Part shown: positions 16,875 through 23,714 of the stretch, piece by piece
Layout of the letters: every line of letters starts with the position of its first letter
Position numbering within the stretch: position 1 is the stretch's first letter
From: an uncultured Bacteroidota bacterium
GTDB lineage: Bacteria; Bacteroidota; Ignavibacteria; UBA10030; UBA8401
Direction: 5' to 3'
DNA: 41,962 bases
Assembly: GCA_937920105.1 (NCBI GenBank)
Contig: CALETH010000014.1
Coordinates: 1-41,962, forward strand
The notes under the pieces: generated by a model
The model's input: the letters and a program-made list of their open reading frames with translations, nothing else
Database searches by the model: none
Told to the model about the DNA's origin: nothing
Program-made: the position numbers and the translations under genes

Positions 16875-17543
16875 CTATTGAATTTTCTTTTTTGAGGGAT
16901 TATAAATTCCTTTTTTATTTGCACCCAACATTCCTGCTTTAAAAGTGCGGTCATCAACAGGATGAAAAGCACGAATCATTTTTTCTGTAAATAATTTATA
17001 AATTTTTACATAACTTAATTGCAAACCAATTTCTTCCATTGGCTCGTCCTCAAACATCCAATTTTTATTATCATACAAAGAAAGTTTTACAGCACGTGTG
17101 TATTGACGAAGTGTTTTTTCTTTATCCATATTGTAAAAAGATTCAAAATAGGACATCACAAGTTCTCGCAACGTTAAATACACCGGTTCACGAAAACGAA
17201 GTCCGGTAAAATTAGATTTTGCAATAGCACCGAATCTATTATTCTTTTTGAAAATCGCAATCACATGGTCATCATCACGAACAGATTGCATATCAACAAT
17301 AAGAGGTGGAAAACCTATTTGCCGTAACATTGCTGCTGCAAAAACCGCTCCATCAAAACAATGCGCCTTTTTATCTTTCAACACTGTACGCGGGCATCGA
17401 TAACGAGATTCTGCACTATATTCTATAGAATTAAGAAATTGTTGAATTTTATATGGAGTGGAAAGTGTTTTGATGATTTTTAATTCTGTGGAAGACCACG
17501 TTGGTGGAGTATAATTGTACCAAGACATATCATTTTTTTTCAT
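16875..17543 (-). CDS. Transglutaminase/cysteine-protease-fold protein
   Basis: A 222-residue soluble protein without signal peptide. The Cys of a transglutaminase-like triad is C62 in AHCFDGAVFAAAMLR and the His is H93 in DDDHVIAIF. The third position falls in GAIAKSNFTGLRFREPVY, where Asn replaces the usual Asp. I recall similar uncharacterised proteins with the GxISKTN...RYREPVY pattern in several phyla; their substrate is unknown. M1 (17543) and M6 (17528) are both possible starts. It abuts the SUKH gene with a one-base gap, so they form one unit, and it is divergent from porQ across the cloverleaf repeat. Confidence 0.7.
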   Translation of the reverse strand: MKKNDMSWYNYTPPTWSSTELKIIKTLSTPYKIQQFLNSIEYSAESRYRCPRTVLKDKKAHCFDGAVFAAAMLRQIGFPPLIVDMQSVRDDDHVIAIFKKNNRFGAIAKSNFTGLRFREPVYLTLRELVMSYFESFYNMDKEKTLRQYTRAVKLSLYDNKNWMFEDEPMEEIGLQLSYVKIYKLFTEKMIRAFHPVDDRTFKAGMLGANKKGIYNPSKKKIQ

Positions 17544-17577
17544 AAAAATTCCTTTGAGTGATTAATTTTAGAAAGTC

Positions 17578-17647
17578 TGTCATTCCCGCACGTTTTTAGC
17601 GGGAATCCATTTTTCTGGATGCCCGATAACAACATTCGGGCATGACA
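17578..17647. repeat. 70-bp cloverleaf intergenic repeat (two inverted 32-base units)
   Basis: Outer stem TGTCAT/ATGACA (17578-17583/17642-17647), arm 1 TCCCGC/GCGGGA with a 9-base loop, arm 2 ATCCA/TGGAT with a 6-base loop, arm 3 GCCCG/CGGGC with an 11-base loop, and no unpaired base between the helices. The left 32 bases and the reverse complement of the right 32 are close copies of one unit. The left unit recurs identically at 40437-40468. It occupies the divergent gap between the transglutaminase-like gene and porQ. Confidence 0.85.
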
Positions 17648-17746
17648 AAGATAGTTAAGGTTTAATGAACTTGTTTTTCGTACTGCATTTACCTAATTTT
17701 GATGACAAAAGAATGTATTAAAAAAAGGTTAAAAAAAATATTATTT

Positions 17747-18688
17747 ATGAAATATTATCAAATTCTCATTGCAACAATAATTTTTCTTTCCTCCACAATA
17801 TTTGGAGAAGAAAAACCAACCTATCATTTTCTTCATCAAGAAATCGATGCACGTTCATCAGCATTAGCCGGAAGTTTTGTTTCGGCTTCTAATGACCCAA
17901 ATGTTCTCTATTATAATCCAGCCGGATTAGCAACAATCCAAAAATCACAAATCGCTTTTGGATTTACAAAACATCTTTTAGATGTGAATGCAGGAAATCT
18001 TTCCTACGCTCAACAAGTGGAAGATGTTGGTTTTGTTGGTGCAGGAATTTATTACATCAATTACGGAAGTTTTAAAGAAACTAATGTTTTTGGTGATGAA
18101 AACGGAACGTTTGGTGCTGGTGATATGCTTCTTTCTGTGGGAATTGCTCGTACGGTGGAAGAGAATCTTTCTCTCGGAATTTCCGGAAAATTTATTTATT
18201 CATCGATTCAAAAATATTCTTCTTCTGCAGTTGCCGCTGATATTGGTGTTGTGTATAATATTCCGGGTTCAGACCCAATTTCTCTTGCAGCAACTCTTGC
18301 CAATATTGGAACGCAATTAAGTTCTTATTCTTCTACAACAGAAAAATTACCATTTGAATTTACCATTGGTGGAAATATCAAACCACAACATCTTCCAATA
18401 GTATTAAATTTAAATTTTCACAAATTGAATGAGTCGCAAGATTCATTCTTACAACGATTTAAAAATTTTTCTTTTGGTGCAGAAATTTTAGCAAGCGAAA
18501 GTTTTCACTTACGAGTTGGTTATAATAGTGAACGAAGAAAAGAATTGAAAATCGGAAACTCCGCCGGTCTTGCAGGAATTTCTTTTGGTGCAGGAATCTT
18601 TATAAAAGATATAAGAGTTGATTACAGTTTCAGTTCACTTGGTCAAATAGGAAGCATTAACAGAATTTCTTTAAATTATAATTTGTAA
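17747..18688 (+). CDS. porQ: PorQ-like type IX secretion outer-membrane protein
   Basis: A 313-residue outer-membrane beta-barrel of the PorV/PorQ (UPF0164-like) group. The ATG at 17747 gives a clean signal peptide (ILIATIIFLSSTIFG); an ATG at 17702 would only add a lysine-rich tail. Signature segments are ARSSALAGSFVSASNDPNVLYYNPAGLA, split over ~30-58, then INYGSFKETNVFGDENGTF, LSLGISGKFIYS and LANIGTQLSSY, which I recognise from PorQ rather than PorV. PorQ takes part in T9SS export and cell-surface attachment of cargo, which fits the T9SS-tagged protein at 13271. The gene is followed by a hairpin and then ccdA. Confidence 0.8.
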   Translation: MKYYQILIATIIFLSSTIFGEEKPTYHFLHQEIDARSSALAGSFVSASNDPNVLYYNPAGLATIQKSQIAFGFTKHLLDVNAGNLSYAQQVEDVGFVGAGIYYINYGSFKETNVFGDENGTFGAGDMLLSVGIARTVEENLSLGISGKFIYSSIQKYSSSAVAADIGVVYNIPGSDPISLAATLANIGTQLSSYSSTTEKLPFEFTIGGNIKPQHLPIVLNLNFHKLNESQDSFLQRFKNFSFGAEILASESFHLRVGYNSERRKELKIGNSAGLAGISFGAGIFIKDIRVDYSFSSLGQIGSINRISLNYNL

Positions 18689-18696
18689 AAATAATA

Positions 18697-18726
18697 TGTA
18701 GGGACAAAAGATTTTTTGTCCCTACA
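18697..18726. terminator. 13-bp hairpin after porQ
   Basis: Arms TGTAGGGACAAAA and TTTTGTCCCTACA with a 4-base loop (GATT), starting 8 bases after the porQ stop and ending 14 bases before ccdA. Followed by A-rich rather than T-rich DNA on the plus strand, so it is a weak intrinsic terminator or an mRNA-stabilising hairpin. Similar GTAGGGACA palindromes are, to my recollection, common intergenic repeats in many bacteria. Confidence 0.55.
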
Positions 18727-18740
18727 AAAAAAATATATTT

Positions 18741-19481
18741 ATGGAAACAACAAACATCGGAATTTTCACCGCATTTATTTTCGGATTATTTTCATTCATT
18801 TCTCCGTGCGTACTTCCAATTATTCCGGGATATATTTCTTTTATTTCCGGAGTTTCCTTAGATGAAATGCAAACCGGTGAAAATAAATCAAAAAAACTTC
18901 GCAAACTTATTTTCAACTCACTTCTTTTTATTGGTGGATTTACTTTTGTTTTTATTTTATTAGGAGCAACCGCAACATCACTCGGAAAAATTTTTAATGA
19001 GTATTATGATATTATCAGTAAAGTTGCTGGCGGAATAATAATTCTTTTTGGATTACACATGCTCGGAGTTTTCAAAATTAAATTTTTGAATTACGAACAA
19101 CGCTTCCACACACAAGAAAAAAAACTCGGTCTTTTCGGTTCATTCCTTATTGGTGCTGCATTTGCTTTCGGTTGGACACCGTGTATTGGTCCCGTTCTTG
19201 CAGCAATACTTGTTGTGGCAAGTCAGCAAGAAACTATTACTCAAGGAATTGTGCTTCTTGCAAGTTATTCTTTGGGATTAGGAATTCCGTTTTTTATCAC
19301 CAGCATCAGCATTAATTTCTTCTTTAATATTTTTAATAAAATCAAAAAATATTTCCGCACAGTAGAAATTGTTGGTGGAATTATGCTCATTGTTTTAGGA
19401 ATACTCATCATCACCAATTATCTCACCATCATTGCCGGATATTTTTCTCGTTGGCTGCCATTCTTAAATAATCTTTCGTAA
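18741..19481 (+). CDS. ccdA: Cytochrome c biogenesis / thiol-disulfide transporter CcdA
   Basis: A 246-residue inner-membrane protein with six transmembrane helices. The redox Cys pair is C23 (FISPCVLPIIPGY) and C148 (GWTPCIGPVL), each next to the Pro that marks CcdA/DsbD membrane domains. It carries reducing equivalents from cytoplasmic thioredoxin to periplasmic thiol proteins such as those of cytochrome c maturation. It lacks the extra periplasmic domains of DsbD. The stop TAA overlaps the ATG of nrnA (TAATG), so the two are coupled although their functions are unrelated. No cytochrome or ResA-like gene is close by. Confidence 0.93.
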   Translation: METTNIGIFTAFIFGLFSFISPCVLPIIPGYISFISGVSLDEMQTGENKSKKLRKLIFNSLLFIGGFTFVFILLGATATSLGKIFNEYYDIISKVAGGIIILFGLHMLGVFKIKFLNYEQRFHTQEKKLGLFGSFLIGAAFAFGWTPCIGPVLAAILVVASQQETITQGIVLLASYSLGLGIPFFITSISINFFFNIFNKIKKYFRTVEIVGGIMLIVLGILIITNYLTIIAGYFSRWLPFLNNLS

Positions 19482-20464
19482 TGCAGGAAATTTTTTTACA
19501 ACTTCGCGAAATACTTCAACAAAAAAATACTTTCGTTATTACCACACACATCAACCCCGATGGAGATGCGTTAGGAAGTGAAATTGCACTTGCTGTATTC
19601 TTAAAAAATCTTGGAAAAGAAGTTACCATTTACAATCAAAGCGAAACACCAAAAAATTTTGAATGGCTTGCTTCTACATTTCCCATCATCCAATTCTCTC
19701 CACAAGAACACGGAAAAAATATTCTCGAAGCAGAATGCTGCATTGTTGTCGATACCAATTCTCCAAAACGATTTTCTGCATTGCAAGAATATATTATTCA
19801 AAGCAGCGGCTATAAAATTTGCATAGACCACCATCTTGAACAAGAACCGTTCGCCGATTTATACATTATAGATACTGATGTTCCTGCAACATGTGAGTTA
19901 CTCTATCGAATTTTTTCTTGGTGGAATTTTGAAAGCATTACCACACCAATAGCTGAAGCATTGTACACCGGAATTATGACCGATACTGGTTCATTCCGAT
20001 TTCCGAAAACGGATGATGAAACACATCTCATTGTTGCAGATTTATTAAAACGCGGAGTGCAGCCGGAAAAAATTTATCAAACACTTTTTGAAGAAGGACA
20101 AATTAATAAACTTCATTTGGTAGGAAGTGCATTGAGTTCACTGCAAGTTGCCCATAACGGAAAAGTTGTCTATATCACTATTACCAAAAAAATGTTGGAG
20201 GAAACCCAAACCACAGAAAGTGATACGGATAATATTGTTTATAATACAATGACTATTGCTGGAGTAAAAATCGGGATATTATTTTTAGAAAATGTTGATG
20301 GAATAAAAATCAGTTTTCGTTCCAAAGGAGAAATTTTTGTGAACAAACTCGCAAAAGAATTTGGTGGCAATGGACATAAAAACGCCGCTGGTGCAAGAGT
20401 AGAAAATATCACGATGAAAGAAATTATTCCATTAGTATTAGAACGAACACAACAATTTTTATAA
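19481..20464 (+). CDS. nrnA: DHH-family nanoRNase / pAp phosphatase NrnA-like
   Basis: A 327-residue DHH-DHHA1 phosphoesterase. Metal ligands appear as H23, D27 and D29 in THINPDGDALGS, D91 in VVDTNSP, and D116-H117-H118 in the DHH motif. The DHHA1 domain has GGNGHKNAAG near residues 292-301. NrnA degrades 2-5-nt RNAs and dephosphorylates pAp in the cytosol; bifunctional oligoribonuclease/PAP phosphatase is the usual call for this length. Cyclic-dinucleotide hydrolases share the fold, but the membrane and GGDEF modules of GdpP are missing. It starts inside the ccdA stop codon. Confidence 0.88.
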   Translation: MQEIFLQLREILQQKNTFVITTHINPDGDALGSEIALAVFLKNLGKEVTIYNQSETPKNFEWLASTFPIIQFSPQEHGKNILEAECCIVVDTNSPKRFSALQEYIIQSSGYKICIDHHLEQEPFADLYIIDTDVPATCELLYRIFSWWNFESITTPIAEALYTGIMTDTGSFRFPKTDDETHLIVADLLKRGVQPEKIYQTLFEEGQINKLHLVGSALSSLQVAHNGKVVYITITKKMLEETQTTESDTDNIVYNTMTIAGVKIGILFLENVDGIKISFRSKGEIFVNKLAKEFGGNGHKNAAGARVENITMKEIIPLVLERTQQFL

Positions 20465-20468
20465 AAAG

Positions 20469-20506
20469 TCCCCTCTGTGTGTTTGGTTGTGTGAGGGAGA
20501 AGGGGA
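20469..20506 (+). terminator. Imperfect hairpin after nrnA
   Basis: TCCCCTCT (20469-20476) pairs with AGAAGGGGA (20498-20506) with one bulge, 4 bases after the nrnA stop. No T-tract follows (ATTTAGGGG), so termination is uncertain. The G-rich text (GAGGGAGAAGGGGATTTAGG) resembles dispersed intergenic sequences in many bacteria. Confidence 0.35.
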
Positions 20507-20556
20507 TTTAGGGGTGTGTCAGAAAATAATAGTAGAAACGAAGCAATCTAATAAAT

Positions 20557-20588
20557 TTTCATTCCCGCACGTTTTAAGCAGGAATCCA
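20557..20588. repeat. Solo 32-base unit of the cloverleaf repeat
   Basis: Matches the left unit at 17578-17609 with three mismatches (ATTCCCGCACGTTTT then AGCAGGAATCCA). It lies 24 bases before the pepA start and keeps the small hairpin. Confidence 0.7.
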
Positions 20589-20612
20589 TTTTAAATTAAC
20601 AAACTCAAATTT

Positions 20613-22121
20613 ATGAAAGAAAAGAACATGAACATCACCACAGAATACCACTCACTCTATCAAATACAAAGCGACGTTGCAGCCGTATTTGTTTTTCAAG
20701 ATAAACAACTCTTTCAAAAATCTATGAAAGAATTAAGCAAACCGCTTTCCGCACAACTTACACCAATAATAAAATTGGAAGATTTTTCCGGAAAAGAAGG
20801 ACAAACATGTTCTCTCTATACGAATGACACACTTCGTACACCACGAGTACTCTTAGTCGGATTAGGAGAAGTAAAAAAAATCTCGTTAGAAAAATTACGA
20901 CGTGCTGCTGCAACTGCTGCAAAAAAAGCACAAACATTAAAAATTACTTCGTTGGCAATAGAATTTCCATTTCTTTTAACATTTTCTCACAGTGAAGTTG
21001 CCCAAGCATTAGTGGAGGGAGCTGTACTTTCACTTTACAAATTTGATAAATATCTCACCAAAGAAAAATCAGAAAAGAACATAGAAACACTAAAAATTTT
21101 TACATCACTTTCATCTATTATAAAAGAAGTAAAAAAAGGAGTGGAAAGTGGAGCAATCATCACATCAGCAGTCGTTCACGCACGCAATCTTTCCAACGCA
21201 CCTGGAAATGAAATTTATCCCGAAACACTTGCCAATGATGCCGTGCAGACAGCAAAAAAATATAAATTCAAAGCAACAGTTTTTGATAAACGAAAAATAG
21301 AAAGTTTAAAAATGGGCGGAGTTCTTGCCGTCGCAAAGGGCAGCGAAAAAACTCCACGATTTATTGTGTTAGAATATAATAAATCAACAAAAAATAAAAA
21401 AAATACAATAATATTAGTAGGAAAAGGTGTTACTTTTGATACGGGCGGAATTTCTCTCAAGCCCGCCGCAGGAATGCCCGAAATGAAAATGGATATGAGC
21501 GGAGCCGCTGCGGTGATTGGAACTTTTCAAGCGGTGGCAGAATTAAAACTTCCCATTCATCTTGTGGGACTGATTCCTTCCGTAGAAAATATGCCAAGCG
21601 GAACTGCAATGAAACCCGGAGACATCATTCGTCATTATAACGGAAAAACTTCCGAAGTGGATAACACCGATGCCGAAGGACGTCTCATACTTGCGGACGC
21701 ATTAAGTTACGCTTCTCTTTATAAACCGGATTTGGTGATTGACCTTGCAACGCTCACCGGTGCATGCGTTGTTGCATTAGGAAACCACGCTGCCGGAATG
21801 TTGGGTAATGATGAACCAACAATGAATGCCTTAAAAATTTCTGGAGATGCAACGTATGAACGTGTGTGCCAATTACCTTTGTATGATGAATACGAAAAGC
21901 AAATTAAAAGCGACGTTGCTGATGTAAAAAACACCGGCGGACGTTGGGCGGGAACTATTACCGCAGCATGGTTTCTCAAAAAATTTATTGGTGATTACAA
22001 ATGGGTGCATTGTGATATTGCCGGAACAGCAATGCTCGAAACTCCGCAAGAATATATTCCCAAAGGCGGCTCTGGTTTTGGTGTGCGTTTGTTGGTGGAT
22101 TTTTTGAAGGGGAGAAAATAG
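20613..22121 (+). CDS. pepA: Leucyl aminopeptidase (M17)
   Basis: A 502-residue cytosolic zinc/manganese aminopeptidase, the usual M17 length. The N-terminal half is the divergent macro-like domain. The catalytic C-terminal half has K271 and D276 in GKGVTFDTGGISLKP, the metal ligand Asp in MDMSGAAAV, and N351-TDAEGR-357 with the metal ligands D353 and E355 and the bicarbonate-site Arg. It removes N-terminal residues from peptides in turnover; some PepA proteins also bind DNA. ATG 20613 and ATG 20628 are both possible and neither has a strong ribosome site. A cloverleaf half-repeat lies just upstream. Confidence 0.94.
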   Translation: MKEKNMNITTEYHSLYQIQSDVAAVFVFQDKQLFQKSMKELSKPLSAQLTPIIKLEDFSGKEGQTCSLYTNDTLRTPRVLLVGLGEVKKISLEKLRRAAATAAKKAQTLKITSLAIEFPFLLTFSHSEVAQALVEGAVLSLYKFDKYLTKEKSEKNIETLKIFTSLSSIIKEVKKGVESGAIITSAVVHARNLSNAPGNEIYPETLANDAVQTAKKYKFKATVFDKRKIESLKMGGVLAVAKGSEKTPRFIVLEYNKSTKNKKNTIILVGKGVTFDTGGISLKPAAGMPEMKMDMSGAAAVIGTFQAVAELKLPIHLVGLIPSVENMPSGTAMKPGDIIRHYNGKTSEVDNTDAEGRLILADALSYASLYKPDLVIDLATLTGACVVALGNHAAGMLGNDEPTMNALKISGDATYERVCQLPLYDEYEKQIKSDVADVKNTGGRWAGTITAAWFLKKFIGDYKWVHCDIAGTAMLETPQEYIPKGGSGFGVRLLVDFLKGRK

Positions 22122-22147
22122 AAGGTTTCTCTATAATTAGTGATAAT

Positions 22148-22501
22148 TTGAAACAGTCAAAAAATATTATAATTGGATTACTGCTTATCCTTATCATTAT
22201 TTTAATGGTAAGCACTGAAGTAGTTACTAATCTTTGGTTTTCTATCACTGCGCAAGAATTTATTATTCCTGAAGAAAGTTCATTCTTTACTTTTAAAGTA
22301 ACAAAAATGAACGAAGGGTCTGGAGAATGGTGGCTGTATGCTGAAGATAAAAACTATTTTTATACAATGGAAACGTTAGATTTTAAAAAATCTTATATGA
22401 AAATATCAAGAAAACAAGCCAATCAAATAATAACATTTGATAAATTCAATTATAAATCATGGCATTTTCAAGAAAAGTTAAGAAAAAATATAGAAGAGTA
22501 A
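22148..22501 (+). CDS. Small membrane-anchored hypothetical protein
   Basis: A 117-residue protein with one N-terminal membrane helix (NIIIGLLLILIIILMVSTEVV) and a ~85-residue domain outside the cytoplasm, with the marked motif EGSGEWWLYAEDKNYFYTM. I do not recognise the family. The proposed start is TTG 22148, because no ATG is available before the hydrophobic segment and the frame runs open into pepA. It lies 26 bases after pepA and 8 bases before bshA, so it may be co-transcribed with both. Confidence 0.6.
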   Translation: MKQSKNIIIGLLLILIIILMVSTEVVTNLWFSITAQEFIIPEESSFFTFKVTKMNEGSGEWWLYAEDKNYFYTMETLDFKKSYMKISRKQANQIITFDKFNYKSWHFQEKLRKNIEE

Positions 22502-22509
22502 AAATAACT

Positions 22510-23631
22510 ATGAAAATCGGAATCACCTGTTACCCTACCTACGGAGGAAGCGGAGTACTTGCAACAGAACTCGGCAAAGCCTTAGCCCAACGCGGACATC
22601 AAATTCATTTTATCAGTTACGCACTACCAATGCGTCTCAATGAATTTGTAGAAAACATTTTCTATCACGAAGTAGAAATGTCCACCTATCCGCTGTTTGA
22701 GTTTCCCTTGTACACACCTGCACTTGCCAGCAAAATGGTAGAAGTCGCAAAATTTGAAAAGTTAGATATTATTCACGCACACTACGCAATACCACACGCA
22801 ACCAGTGCTTATCTTGCAAAACAAATTTTACAGCAAGAATCATTTCGCGTTATCACCACACTACACGGAACAGATATTACCTTAGTTGGATTAGAACCAA
22901 GTTTTCTTCCCGTGATGAAATTTAGTATAGAACAAAGCGACGGAGTTACCGCAGTTTCTCGTTTCTTAAAGGAAAAAACCATCACCAATTACAATATCAA
23001 TAAAGATATACGCGTCATTTACAATTTTGTAGATACAGAAGAATATAAACGTCTTCCGCAATCATGCATGAAAAAGCATCTTATGCAAAAAGATGAAAAA
23101 GTTCTTATTCACACATCAAACTTTCGTGCAGTAAAACGCGTACAAGATGTGATTAAAATTTTTGATAGTGTACGAAAAAAAATCCCATCTAAATTATTAT
23201 TAGTGGGAGATGGACCGGAACGTTCCAGTTGTGAAGCATTATGTCGAGAATTGAATATTGCCGATTCAGTAAAATTTCTTGGCAAGCAGCAAAACCTTGT
23301 AGAAATACTTTCCGCCGCAGATATATTTCTCATTCCCAGTCAATCCGAAAGCTTCGGACTTTCTGCGTTGGAAGCAATGGCATGCGAAGTTCCCGTAGTT
23401 TCCTCCAGTGTTGGTGGATTGCCGGAATTAGTCGTGCATAACGAAACCGGTTACATTGCAGAAATTGGAGATATTGAACGAATGGCAAAATACGCTCTTG
23501 ATTTACTCACCAACGAAACAAAACATCAACGTTTTGCCAAAGCCGGAAGAGCACGAGCCGTAGAATTATTTAATGTGGACACTGTTGTAAAACAATATGA
23601 AGAGTATTATAAGGAAATTTTAAATTCCTAA
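22510..23631 (+). CDS. bshA: N-acetyl-alpha-D-glucosaminyl L-malate synthase BshA
   Basis: A 373-residue GT4 glycosyltransferase for the first step of bacillithiol synthesis: UDP-GlcNAc plus L-malate gives GlcNAc-malate. The start MKIGITCYPTYGGSGVLATE, then MSTYPLFEFPLYTPALASK and TLHGTDITLVG, are characteristic of BshA within GT4. The nucleotide-sugar-binding E-x7-E pair is E280 and E288 in SESFGLSALEAM. ATG 22510 gives the family N-terminus; an earlier in-frame ATG overlaps the preceding gene. Neither bshB nor bshC is in the window, so the rest of the pathway must be elsewhere. It predicts bacillithiol as a low-molecular-weight thiol here. Confidence 0.93.
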   Translation: MKIGITCYPTYGGSGVLATELGKALAQRGHQIHFISYALPMRLNEFVENIFYHEVEMSTYPLFEFPLYTPALASKMVEVAKFEKLDIIHAHYAIPHATSAYLAKQILQQESFRVITTLHGTDITLVGLEPSFLPVMKFSIEQSDGVTAVSRFLKEKTITNYNINKDIRVIYNFVDTEEYKRLPQSCMKKHLMQKDEKVLIHTSNFRAVKRVQDVIKIFDSVRKKIPSKLLLVGDGPERSSCEALCRELNIADSVKFLGKQQNLVEILSAADIFLIPSQSESFGLSALEAMACEVPVVSSSVGGLPELVVHNETGYIAEIGDIERMAKYALDLLTNETKHQRFAKAGRARAVELFNVDTVVKQYEEYYKEILNS

Positions 23632-23714
23632 TAAGCAAAAAAAGGAATGTTTTTTATCATAAAAAATCTTTATATTCTTACTCTTAATGAAGAAAAACAA
23701 TCAACATTAATACC

